Shown here: piece by piece, positions 33,606 to 44,204 of the stretch | Layout of the letters: every line of letters begins with the position of its first letter | Position numbering within the stretch: the first letter of the stretch is position 1 | Assembly: GCA_020137815.1 (NCBI GenBank) | Contig: CM035350.1 | Location: 6,161,697-6,225,696 of the forward strand | Source of the DNA: Hormiphora californensis | Lineage: Eukaryota; Ctenophora; Tentaculata; Cydippida; Pleurobrachiidae | Length of the DNA stretch: 64,000 bases | Reading direction: 5' to 3' | The notes under the pieces: generated by a model | Databases searched by the model: none | Seen by the model: the letters and a program-made list of their open reading frames with translations, nothing else | What the model was told of the DNA's origin: nothing | Position numbers and translations under genes: made by a program

Positions 33606-35965
33606 ATGAACTGGAAGTTTTGGAAAAAGAACGGACAAACGCCGGAAGAAGTCACTCCAATAGTTCAATCTCCGTCTAATCAGCCATCAAATGGAGATGA
33701 GCCACGGTAAACATTGTTAGCCCCTGGACTGTGTGGTTCACACCACGCTCTGTGTGAGGGTTCCGTATTATATGAACCCCTGGAGTAAGAAACTAATGAT
33801 GATCTAGTGGCATTATATTTTCAGGATCACAACCTCAGAGGTAATCCAGTATATTGGAAATGGGAGGTATCAAGTATTTGTCAATATTCTCATGGGAATG
33901 ATATCTTTTGCTGACGTTGCTGAAATTTATGTTACTGCCATTATCATACGTGAGTTGTATTTAGTACTGAACTGAAATCTCTTTAGCGTTTACAGCCCAA
34001 AGAAGCCCAAGAAAGTGAAGAAAGATGTAAAGTCGGATTTTTTGAAGTTGTCACCCCCCTTTTCATGCACGGAATGTTTTTGCGTGTCACATCACATGTT
34101 AACGTGTGGTGTGCACGTCAAAATTGATGAATTTCACATGCGTGGTCATTTTGGGGTGACAACTTCAAAAAATCCGACTTTACTTTAGCTAAAATAAATC
34201 GTATCACTACTGACAACTTTTCATTTCAGTTGACCTGGCGTGTGAGTGGAATCTAACAGCCCTGCAGAAAGCGCTCATTCCAGCAGCCGTCCTAACGGGA
34301 GCTGCGATCGGTAGCTTCGTAGGAGGAAAAGTAGCGGACTCGTTCGGTCGAAAATCAATCCTCATCGCTGCATACTACTTGATCACAGTGGCCAGTATTG
34401 TCTCCATAACTGCTACAAATTACTATGTCTACATCGCGTCCAGGGCATTTTGCGGTAAGTTCATTTTCTACAAACTAAAGTCCCAAAATTGGTCCCCAAA
34501 AAACCTAACATTGTCTACAGGGTTCGGAATTAGTGTGAGCTACCCTATCTCTGCGTGCTATATCCACGAATTCAGCGTTGTGAACCACAGGACCACCGGT
34601 GTGGTTCAATACCAAACTATTGGAGCCCTGGGAGGAGTCTACGCATGCGTTGTAAGCCTCTTTGTTATGGGTTTAGATAACGGTTGGAGGTGGGAGTTAA
34701 CTTTAGTTTTGGTGCCTGTTGTGGTAACACTCATCGTCCTTCACTTTTCGGACGAGTCCCCCCGGTACTACCTGGCTAGTGGCCAGCAGGAGAAAGCAGT
34801 GGAGATACTGAGGAAGATAGCGAGCACTAATGGAGTGGAGCTCCCAGATACCATGCTACCCACTGCGGTGGAGCCTCAGAGCACTAGTTACATGGAGGTC
34901 TACCAAGAACCACACACCAGGTAAATATAAGATATATCTTATCTTAAGATATATCTTATACGATATATCGTCTTATATCAGGGGGGGGGGGGTAAAACCA
35001 ACTTTTACAAAATACGCCTCTTTCACAAACCCCAATTTGTTTTTCAGAATGTCAGTAATCATGACTTTTCTACACTTTTCTTGGGCTTGGTGTTATACCG
35101 GTATCTGCTACTTTATTCCCGATGCCTTCACTTACGCCTACTGTTACCTTTCCAATTTCTTCCAATCAACTTATATTAGTGATGAGGGATGTATATTGTA
35201 CACAAGATCAGAGTATCTGTTTTATTTGGTTATAGTGACAATCTTTATACCTGGAATCTTTATTGGAGGATTCAGCACAGGTAACAACACTTACAACACT
35301 AAACACCTTTAAAACTTACGGACACTATGTCCCGGATCCCCCTTCCTCTTTGACTTTCTTTAATAAACTAAACCTACCGAAAATGGGAAACCCCTGCACC
35401 CAAGTTAATACCTATTTTTGTCAATTCTTAGAGTATTTTGGCCGAAAACCGACTGCGATCTGGTCAAACTGGGCCTTGGTTGGTTTGTACATTTTACTTC
35501 TGATCTGTGTTCACTGGACAATAACTCTCTTTATACTGGTTCTATGTTGTCTCATTCTTGGTGGTCTAACTGTTCTAATCTGGACAATGGGACCAGAGTT
35601 ATACCCCTCTCATATGAGGACAACTTCTAATGGCCTTCTAAACACTTTCAAGTACGTTTCTGAAGAGTTTATCAACAATGTTTTAGTATCTAGCAACCTA
35701 AATTAATAATTCCCTCAGCCGGTTGGGTGCTGCTGGTGGTGCCTTCTTTACTGAATACGTCGACCCGTACAACATGTACCTGGTTATCGGCACATACATC
35801 TTCTTTGAGATCATAACGGGGGTTGCGTGTTTGTTTATTAATGTAGAAACGAAGGGTCTACATCTAAAGGACACTGAGAAGGAGGAAACACATGTGGTGA
35901 AATCAAATGGGGCATCTCCTGAGCAACAGAGACGTGGTGATGAGTCGGCTGATGATAAGAAATGA
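33606..35965 (+). CDS. Major facilitator superfamily transporter, SV2/SVOP/SLC22-like
   Basis: Seven exons (33606-33706, 33825-33949, 34230-34454, 34521-34920, 35048-35280, 35432-35651, 35719-35965), phase-consistent, 516 residues, twelve predicted helices. The loop 2-3 signature is GGKVADSFGRKSIL, the mid-protein DESPRYYLASGQQEKA matches the ESPRxL motif of sugar/organic-ion transporters followed by a central loop, and the second-half repeat of the signature is EYFGRKPTAIWSN. ELYPSHMRTTSNGL is the typical GPELYPxxxRxxxxG motif before helix 11. A charged tail (KGLHLKDTEKEE...) ends the protein. The substrate cannot be told from sequence. Intron 2 contains a MITE. The gene converges on CEP41. 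Confidence 0.9.
34030..34180. repeat. 151-bp MITE with ~28-bp inverted repeats and TA duplication
   Basis: Termini beginning AAGTCGGATTTTTTGAAGTT are exact inverted copies (about 28 bases each), flanked by TA at 34028-34029 and 34181-34182, inside intron 2 of the MFS gene. No coding sequence. TA duplication suggests Tc1/mariner mobilisation. Confidence 0.85.
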
Positions 35966-36189
35966 ATTGTTGTTGAACACTTGTAAATTTTGTAAATTTC
36001 TTGATTCTTATATTCCATCGTATTGTTTGTATTTTTAGCATGCAGTTGTCTGATCCATGATACATGGCCGTAGTATGTGCGACATGCGTAAGAATTGCTT
36101 TAGCAATAGCTGCTGGTCAAGGACGGGTGGAAGTAGAAAACTTTATCAAGCATGGCCAGGGATAGAAACAAGGGATGTGTTGCACGTGA

Positions 36190-36227
36190 GAAGAGAGAGA
36201 GGGAGAGAGAGAAAGAGAGAGAGAGAG

Positions 36228-36272
<45 letters not shown>
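36190..36272. repeat. AG microsatellite in the MFS-CEP41 interval
   Basis: Near-pure GAGAGA tract of about 80 bases between the two convergent genes. Open frames here encode only SLSLS or ERERE and are not genes. Confidence 0.95.
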
Positions 36273-36273
<1 letters not shown>

Positions 36274-36548
36274 GGAAATAAGTAGAGAGAGAGATAACAC
36301 AACGTGTAATTCTGATATATACCGTCTCCATATGCAGTACACACAAGTGGAGATGGGAACAAAATGATTGCACATGCTATGATACACACAGTTAAAACGT
36401 TAAAACACTTATGGCCAGCATAAAATGTCCCTGTTTTCAAATATATCCCACATCAACCAGATCACGTCAATACATGCACTTTATTTCCTGAAGAGTGCCC
36501 GCACCACACACCCTGATCCCTGTACAATACAAAACACCCGACATAGTT

Positions 36549-37712
36549 CTACTTCCAGGGACAAGCAGAGGTAGCAGATCGCTGTGACATGTTACTCTGA
36601 GCCCTGCTCATTCCACCCAGTCTGGTGGGTGGTGCCATACTCTCCAACAGGGAGTCAAGAGTGTCCTGAAGGTGGTCCAAGTCATCCTCTGTGAATTCAT
36701 TCCCCATGGGATGGACACTAACCGGCTGTACGCCCTGCTGTGCTTTTACCTTGGCTTTGGACACCTTCCCCTCGTTGTCCACCAGGCAAAGCTTGGGCAG
36801 GGGACCCCGGATAATGCCGGTGGGAAACTTAGAGTAGAGGACCTTCATGCCACCCGACAACATGAACAAGTTATCCACGCCCCGCTCTATCATTGTAGTG
36901 GAACATGCATGGGCAATCCTCTCATCCTCGTCGTACAGGATGATAATCTTTCCCTCCTTGTTGACATACTCCAGGACAGCCTTGGTAAAATAGTTCTGAG
37001 CCCGGGACAACATGGCACTGGGGAAATTAACTGCTCCGATTATGTGGCACTGATCGAACGCATCACTGTCTCGTACATCAAGCAGCAAGTATGGTTTGGG
37101 AGGTTTCTCGGTAATTGTTTGTGGTACGTTTGTGTTCTTATTTTTGAGGTCCATCTCCCCGACACCTGATATTACTTCGCTAAACCGGGAATCACATGTC
37201 CGGTGTGTATCTGGTGTTGGTGGTAGCGTCTGCTCCTCTTCTTCCTCTTCCTCATCAGGGACGGGACTCAGGCCCGTAACATCTGATTCTGACACGTAGT
37301 TCTCAACCTGGAAATATAGAGAGAAAGTGATAGAATGTGATACTGTGAGTGGTGAGAGGGTTACAAATCACTGGTCACTGTCTGGCGCTGCGGACCCCAT
37401 CTGAGTGTACTGCCCAGAATCAAATCGGGGTCTGGCACCGCCAGACATACTGTTCAGAACAGTGTTCAGTTTTCAAGGGGTTTTATTTACCTGGAGAACT
37501 AGCTGTATAAAAGTGGAAACTTTCATCCGTTTAAATATCTCGCCCTGTTTAAACTTGTAGTTATTCTTCACGTCCTCGACCTTTCTGTTGTATTTGGACA
37601 TACTCGATCCAGTGTCAAGGCGAGATGAGACTCTGCTGTATCTAGGATTCTCGTGAATCTTCTTGTCCATAACTGAAGACGTCCTTCCTTTGTGTCCAGA
37701 TGCGAGAGACAT
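36549..37712 (-). CDS. CEP41: Centrosomal protein of 41 kDa (rhodanese domain)
   Basis: Two exons, 37712-37491 and 37307-36549, phase 0, 326 residues (human 373). CEP41 localises to centrioles and cilia and is needed for tubulin polyglutamylation through TTLL6. The N-terminus has the conserved NPRYSRVSSRLDTGSSMSKY and KRMKVSTFIQLVLQV. An acidic linker is followed by EVISGVGEMDL, then the rhodanese domain: YLLLDVRDSDAFDQCHIIGA, KIIILYDEDERIA and ERGVDNLFMLSGGMKVL. The position of the catalytic Cys of active rhodaneses is not cysteine in the DEDER loop, as in other CEP41 proteins. The protein ends ACPWK. The intron contains a 69-bp palindromic repeat. Confidence 0.95.
37379..37447. repeat. 69-bp palindromic repeat (TGTCTGGCG family)
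   Basis: Begins TGTCTGGCGCTGCGGACC and ends with its near reverse complement (GGTCTGGCACCGCCAGACA). Related arms occur at about 1165-1195, 28045-28082 and 28680-28750. Looks like a very short MITE family; no duplication assigned. Confidence 0.6.
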
Positions 37713-38101
37713 GACTGATTGCTAAAAACTGTGGAAAGTGACAATAATTAGTGTTACTATCACTCATGGGCCAGTTGATCAATTTGAACCATGTGATCCT
37801 GGAGGGTATTGTGCCGGTGGCCAGGTGACCACTAGAGAACCACGTGGAGCGGGTTAATTCTGCACCCAGGCACCCTCACTTTTTATTTTGGATCATTTGC
37901 AGTATGTTCATATTTATAAGCTATCCAAAAGTCCCAAAATTTAATAAAGAATGAAGGACAAACGTTTTTGGTAATAGAGAGTTAAAATATGATAATTTAA
38001 CAATTGGAATTCAACGCACATACTTTCAAATCAAAATTAGAGTAATTAAATAAAACTCCTCGGGTTCTATATTTCACTCTCTGGGTCTTCCTTTTGATTG
38101 T

Positions 38102-41100
38102 CTAGTTTGAAGTTTCTGCAATTTCCGCGGATCTTTCCTGTTGAACTTGTCCTGAGTTGGAGATCGCAGGTCTTTCCCGTTGTACTTGTTCTCTATTGGA
38201 AGGTGCCCTCAATGGTTGGAACATTGTCAACAATTTGCCTACCTTTGCCGCGATTATGTTGCTGTATAACAAGGGATTCAGCACCGAGTTGAGGGGGAGG
38301 ATATTGAGGGAAAAGATCTGGTACCACGGTGACATATCCACAACCTCGGCCGTGTGGAGGGCACAACAAATCAGGAACGGCATCCAGCAGCAGAAGTCGG
38401 TGAAGCAAATCAAAGTAACTTTACGGCCAAGTGATGATGAACTTGAGTTCTGGACACTCGTTTTTTTGGAGAGGATCGCTATCAGAATATGGCATATGGC
38501 TACAGCTACAAAACATAATAAATGGAAGCTAAGGTAAAGCCACACGTAGCCTGCCTGTGGGTCATCAGGGAGGACAAACGCCTTGAACATACACACTGGG
38601 TCATTCCCATAGAACGAGAGTTTTGTGCCACTGGTTGATCCGTTGTAATCGCGAGAAAACATCTCAGAAACCATATTTTGAAGTACATTCCAAGAGACGG
38701 AAGTACCGGCTGATTCACTAGACCCGTGATTCCCATGATAGACACGAACAATATTCAAAAGTTGTTTTTTGCCCGTCACTCCGAGGAACAATGGAATATC
38801 CTGATATATCAACCCATTGACAAACCAGTCATCTAAATCATCGATAAGAGGTAGGACAGCCACACCAACGGCAAAAACTATAACACCACCAAGGATCAAC
38901 GTTAGCTTCATTTTAAGTTTCGTAGTAACTTCCTCAGACCGCCGGTATCGTAGTGCTTGCAAGGTACCTTGAAGTCTAAAACAGCTGACTAATGCCATAA
39001 CCAGGGAGGAGATCGTCCCGCCAGTGGTATTGAGAACACCAATCATTTCACATGTTCGTCCTCCCATCCACTCAAACTGCCTTTCACAAAACTCCAAACC
39101 TATGTAGTAGTGTATGTAGGTAAGGGTCAGGAGATAGATTGATGTTAGGAGATCTCCACAAGATATGGCGAGAACCATGACATTGTTCACGTATTTTCCA
39201 GTCTTTCTTGAGTCACGTATCTCCCAAAAAGCCTCGTATGCACTGGCTAAACTGAGTAATGCACCTACTACCCCCATGATAGGTCGATATGACCAATATA
39301 CCATCGATCATGACGAGTTTCCTCATACATTGATCGTTACATTCGTCGGATAGGTCAGCACAGTCAATCTTCCCATCGCATTGCTGATCCACGGTCAGGA
39401 TACCAGAGCCGTTTGAACATTGGAAGTTGTTAATACACTTCTCCTCATCCGATCTGTCTCCACAATCATCAACCAGATCACATACTTTCTCAAACAGGAT
39501 GCAATTAGTGTTTTTACATACGAAAAAGTTGTTGTGGTATTTATCCCGAACTTTTTCGTCACCGTAAGGGAATTCAACCCAAGGTTAAGAGAGAAAATTG
39601 TGTGTCTCAAGTTGGGGCATGCACTTTGGTGAACCGGCCGTTTCAGGGGACACTCTGTGTTGAAACATAGGCCCGAACAACTGTGGTAGACATATTCTTC
39701 TCCGTATAGATACCTGCAATCTTGTTTCTCGCTCAGAAGTACTAATTCGGTAGTAAAGTTCTTCCCGAAAAAACATATGAAATGGGTGGCTGAATATTGT
39801 AGAGTTACATTTTTGACCTTTTAGGCGAAGGAGGTTCTCTAGTCCATTGGTGCACACGACGCTTTTCAAAGTCTGTCCATTAAGTGTTTTGCTCAGAATC
39901 AACTTTCGAGAGACCACGACTTTTCCAGCATTACATACACCTTCATCGCATTTGTTGGGAAAAGAACAAAGAAACCCTAACTCCAAAAATCTTGTCCTAT
40001 CTTCCTTACAAAGAAATACATCCGAGCATTGATGGGCCAGGTATTTGACCCGTGTTCTTGTCCCTTTGCCACATGTTTCCCAATCTTTCCGTTCATCTTG
40101 TCCATCCAAACAATCAATCACCCCATCTTGGACCCATTCTACGGGTATCGGGAGGAGCCCTTCGTTCTGACTGAAACTACGAACACACGTTTGTTTGGTC
40201 AGTTTGGAACACAGCTCCATTTTCTCGTCCGCTCCCTCAGCACAGTCCGCTCGACTGTTGCACAGCAAGTGTTTCTGGATGGTACATTGCCGGTTGATCG
40301 TAGGACACTTTGTCTCTATTCGATCATCACATACGTACGCAGTCCCGTGTTTTGGGCATAGCACATATATTGATACTGTCGTGAGATAGCCGTTCACCAA
40401 ACATGACCCTGCGACTTTGGCGGGGTCAGTGCAGTTTGTTTGGTCTAAACTAAAAATGCAGTAACTGGGCGAACTGGCCAAAAAGTACCCTGTTATGTGC
40501 TCGACGGAGGGCAGGGGGATAAAGCAGCGAGACCCGTTGTTCAAGGGAAACAGATAAACATCAAAAGTGTCAATGTAGATACACGTTGCTACAGTTGGGG
40601 GAACCCTATTCGGCCTATTGAATGGCTCAAGGAAGTATTCCCCTTCGGTTTGAACGACACCACCGTAACTATATCCATTGCAGTCCCGTTCGTCCACACA
40701 CAACAAAAAGTCCGCTTTTGATCGTCCCTCTTGACCGGGTCGTTGTATTTCAATATCATCACATACTCCGTCACACAATGCTCCGTCCTTCATCCAAATA
40801 TCTACCTCGCCCCCATCAACAGTACTAATTGTATACCGAACTTGTACCCGTGCACTTGGGCACTCTTGGAGTGACTCGTGGAGCCGATATAGATGAACCT
40901 CAGGGTCGAAACACAAAACCCCACAAGCAGGTGACGTGCGGAACAACTCTCTGGCACGGGTCGGGTTGTAACCAGATGCCCCGCAAGCCTGGTACTGGGC
41001 AGGGTCATTAGGACACATCTTGTCCACAAAGGTCTTCAGAGTGCGTGCATACAGGTCACATGTCTGTGTTATAACAAACCTCACTGTGGGCGAGCCAATG

Positions 41101-41306
41101 CAAGACATTCTCGTCGAGCCAAGTGCAGTGAATTCACGAAACACTTTCACATTGGGAAGGTTGTTGGTACATTTCCGGACCAGGAAATCCTCGTTGATAC
41201 TGGATATCGGACACTCACCGTCATCATCCCCGGCCGTGGGAGTGGTGTTGGAAGGTGTTGTTTCACAGTCCACAAGGGTGACAAGACAAAGCAACAGCGC
41301 AATCAT
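38102..41306 (-). pseudogene. Receptor with LDLa-type cysteine-rich ectodomain and class-A 7TM domain, reading frame broken at three places
   Basis: Signal peptide MIALLLCLVTLVDC at 41306, then a ~480-residue cysteine-rich ectodomain with LDL-receptor class A-like modules (CTIQKHLLCNSRADCAEGADE; WVQDGVIDCLDGQDE; CDLVDDCGDRSDEEKC; CDGKIDCADLSDEC). A 7TM domain follows (39304-38102) with the helix-7 NPLLYSN motif and a Q/R-rich tail. Architecture resembles snail GRL101-type and sponge LDLa-GPCRs. The frame changes near 39822 (after NLLRLK; cysteine-rich reading resumes one base on), near 39590 (before VEFPYGDEK) and near 39307 (between CNDQCMRKLV and the 7TM start), and no intron can explain these. 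Each segment otherwise reads cleanly. Recent pseudogene or assembly indels are the simplest explanations. There is no intron in 3.2 kb, unlike its neighbours, which hints at retroposition or an intronless GPCR expansion. Confidence 0.75.
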
Positions 41307-41817
41307 GATTTGAATTGAAGACTTTGTTTTTAGAAAAACTACTTTTAAAGGGATATTCTGTCAATTCGTCACATTGACGTGCAATGAGCATTGTCGCAAA
41401 TAGCACTCATGTGCAGGAGTCCTGCATTCATGAAACAAAGAAGAAAACAAATGGAAGGCGACAACTTTATAAAAGTATTAAACGTAGATATATGATGTGC
41501 CTTTCCCTGATCCCCATCTTTGAACTTTGTAGAGCAGCTTTTCGCACTTCTGCAGTTTTATGAAGAGCTTCTTTATTTTTCATTTCCAAGAAACTGGACT
41601 GTGGTGTGAGTTGTGACCCCGAGAGACTGCAAACTCTCAGTGACTAGTGAGAATGCCCATCTCTGTGCAGTCTGGGTGGGAAGCTGTAAAAACCCAAGTA
41701 TGAATAGGTCGTGTGATCACTACTACACTCCTACCGGAATATCCATAATCCGTACTCCAAAAAAAGCAACCACTTTCATCTTTTTTAAACGTTATTCTGG
41801 CCAAACTAAGGCTGGAT
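41307..41817. other. Upstream region of the LDLa-7TM gene
   Basis: No coding exon recognised. This is presumably promoter sequence of the receptor gene. It ends where an L2/CR1-type retroelement tail begins. Confidence 0.4.
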
Positions 41818-42118
41818 AAACTTGATAAACTTGATAAATAAACTTCATTACAGAATCGTAAACGGTGTCAGTCTTTCAGCATCCCCCTTTTGCTCGAACC
41901 TCCAAAACCCAGTCCATGATAGAATTGTTGTTCCGGGTAGTGTAACCCTTCACAGGTGGATTGTCAGGGAAGTGGTCGAGCCAACGGCCCAGCAGGATCT
42001 TGAACGTGTCTAAGGTCACTGCTGTATTAACCTATTTCGGTAATGTGTTCCATAACCGAGCGGCCCTCACAGTAAAGGAGTGGAAGTATTTTGTCGAGAA
42101 TGGACAGGATTCAATATG
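41818..42118 (-). mobile_element. 5'-truncated non-LTR retroelement remnant, RT C-terminal tail and repeat tail
   Basis: The minus strand reads FHSFTVRAARLWNTLPK, stop, then VTLDTFKILLGRWLDHFPDN, the C-terminal tail typical of CR1/L2/Jockey-type polyproteins (AARLWNxLP...TLDxFKxxL). It is followed by a short 3'UTR and repeated TTTATCAAG units at 41818-41840. One in-frame stop shows it is inactive. It is a different family from the 55268-56735 element by sequence. Confidence 0.75.
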
Positions 42119-43040
42119 AACAGTGAATTTTTCAGCAACTCAATTCCTGTTAACTAGGTTAACATACGCGATATGCTAGACTATGGAGCCTGGAGGGTGC
42201 GCCGGGGGTACTGGGGAGTAAAATGGAGTAAAAAACGAAAATTCAAGTTTTGGAAGCGAGGTTTTTTTACGTTTTTAACATTTACTGTTTCGTATCATTT
42301 TACGCTGCAAAAAACCAATTTAAATGGAACCGGCGAAAAAAAAAACAAAGTGTTTACGCTGCATTCTGTTAACTTCGGCGCCGCGCTCCCAGTGTTGAAC
42401 CAGCACTGTTTGATGAGGAAGATATTAAAATTAGCTTTACCAGCACTGTTTGACAGTATTGACACTGAATCAATCAGGAGATCAGCTGCCACAACCAAGG
42501 GAGGGGCAGGTCCCAGTGGAATGACCGATGCACTGTGGGCGAGAATGTTGTGTAGTAGAACATCGGCATCGGGGAAATACTCCGGCGTATCATTGGGCGT
42601 ACTGTTGTCTGCCATCTACACAGTGACATCATTGAAGCAGCCGGGCCACTGCAGCTTGCCTCTGGTCTTCAGGGTGGAATTGAGGCTGCCGTCCACAGCA
42701 TGTCTAGCATGTTTGATGACGATGGCTCTGAGGGAGTGCTCTTAGCGGATGCAACCAACGCCTTTAACGTGCTTAATCGGGCTACCGCTCTCGTCAATCT
42801 CCGATACCTCTGCCCCCCTCTCGCCACCTTCACGATCAACATCTACCGATCCCCTGCCAAACTTTTCCTACAGAATGGAACTTTCATTCTGAGTAGTGAA
42901 GGCACCACTCAGGGTTGCAACCTTGCATCTCCCTGGTACTGCATCAGCCTGAATCCTCTCATCTCAGCCCTTTCCGAGGCAGACTGTGCACAGATCTTCT
43001 TTGCCGATGACGGTGCATCTGTTGGGAAACTCTTGGCTAT

Positions 43041-44204
43041 ACACTACTTTAAACAAATTAATTTGAGTTTCAGCAATATGGCAAAGTAACGGCCCCAAAG
43101 GGCAGAACGAATGAGAATGGCAAACGATCAAGCGGAGGAAACTAAACGAGGTTTAATATTCGATGTACAACGGTTCCTGACGTTGGTCAAGTGTGGAGAG
43201 AGCTCTGTTGCTGATAGTGTCAGAAAAACGATAAGGAGAAGTCCTGATTTTGATGACACTGAAATACCAGCAGAAATTAAAATCAACCCGGTACACACGA
43301 AGCGTGAGTTACAAATACTGATAGAAGAAATGTGCTGTGCGATCTTTCCAGTTCTAAAACACTTTCATCGCCATGTCTTTGCCGAGAAATCCCCTGAGGT
43401 GGAACTCAAAGAGGAGCTCGACGAACTCAAAGAGGAGCGAGATGAACTGTTGAGAAAATCTGTCGAGTTGCAGGAGCAGGAGGATAAGTTGAAAGTGGAG
43501 TGTGATGATCTTTTGAGAAGAACTGTCAAGTTACAAGAGCAGGTTATAGAGCTTCAGGGCGAGCAACTGCATCGAGTTACCGAGACGGTACAGAAGGATT
43601 TGCGTACTTTCTCAGCGGTCGTTACTCAGAATTGCAGGACTGCGTTTGCACCGAAAAAGATCCAGAAAGCCGTGGAAAAAGTTACGCACAAGCCAGTAGA
43701 TACCGGCCCAGACAGATCGAAAAATCTGATGGTGTTTGGTCTACCGGAATGTGAGGATGAAACTGAATCTGTGTTAAAGGGTAAAATGGAAAATGTTTTG
43801 GCTGAGCTAGGCGAGAAACCGACGATAGAAGCTAAAAGGGTGGGTTTGAAACGGGGAGGAAGGGAGAGACCAGTGATTGTGAAGCTACAGAGTAAGGAAA
43901 TGCTGCTGAGCCTTCTCCAAAAGGCAAAGCAGCTAAAACAGACAGAATCGTACTGCGGTGTATATCTTGCAAGGGATATGTCCTTCGCAGAGAGAAGTGA
44001 GAGGAGAGAACTCCAGCAAACATTGAAGGAGTTGAGGGATTCGAATCCTGGAGGACAATTCCGGGTACGGAGAGGGGTGATAGACTTTACATAATAGGCA
44101 TCTTCAATGAATATCTATTGGTGACCCGTATTTGCCCACAAAAAGGGGCTTATTTATACAATTAAATTGTGTAAGTTATAAAGATTTAATAATAATAATA
44201 ATAA
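43041..44204 (+). mobile_element. ORF1-only (half-LINE-like) retroelement, copy B, inserted in the RT pseudogene
   Basis: A 1.16-kb insertion flanked by the exact 8-bp repeat TTGGCTAT (43033-43040 and 44205-44212). Removing it restores the RT sequence VGKLLAMRKWWDIL, proving the boundaries. It starts ACACTACTTTAAAC, identical to the 5' end of copy A. It has a 70-base leader, one ORF (43111-44094), about 95 bases of 3' region and an AAT-repeat tail (44187-44204). Insertion with a target duplication and a short-repeat tail indicates target-primed reverse transcription by a partner LINE's enzyme. Confidence 0.88.
43111..44094 (+). CDS. LINE ORF1p-like protein (coiled coil plus RRM-like domain), copy B
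   Basis: An intact single frame of 327 residues starting MRMANDQAEE. Residues 115-165 form a strong coiled coil with internally repeated ELDELKEERDELLRKSVELQ. The C-terminal RNA-binding half shows KNLMVFGLPE, RPVIVKLQSKEML and YLARDMSFAERSERREL, closing with NPGGQFRVRRGVIDFT. The landmarks line up one for one with 18867-19814, but the sequences are clearly diverged. No zinc knuckle and no RT are present. Intact despite lying inside a dead element, so the insertion is the younger event. Confidence 0.82.
   Translation: MRMANDQAEETKRGLIFDVQRFLTLVKCGESSVADSVRKTIRRSPDFDDTEIPAEIKINPVHTKRELQILIEEMCCAIFPVLKHFHRHVFAEKSPEVELKEELDELKEERDELLRKSVELQEQEDKLKVECDDLLRRTVKLQEQVIELQGEQLHRVTETVQKDLRTFSAVVTQNCRTAFAPKKIQKAVEKVTHKPVDTGPDRSKNLMVFGLPECEDETESVLKGKMENVLAELGEKPTIEAKRVGLKRGGRERPVIVKLQSKEMLLSLLQKAKQLKQTESYCGVYLARDMSFAERSERRELQQTLKELRDSNPGGQFRVRRGVIDFT

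Noticed and set aside
36057-36440. ERERE and SLSLS frames between the MFS gene and CEP41
   Set aside because: AG microsatellite translation.
42173-42430. N-terminal part of the 42173-42745 frame as a protein
   Set aside because: Low-complexity, lysine/phenylalanine-rich sequence with homopolymers; only the SIRRSAATTKGG portion onwards resembles the RT family.
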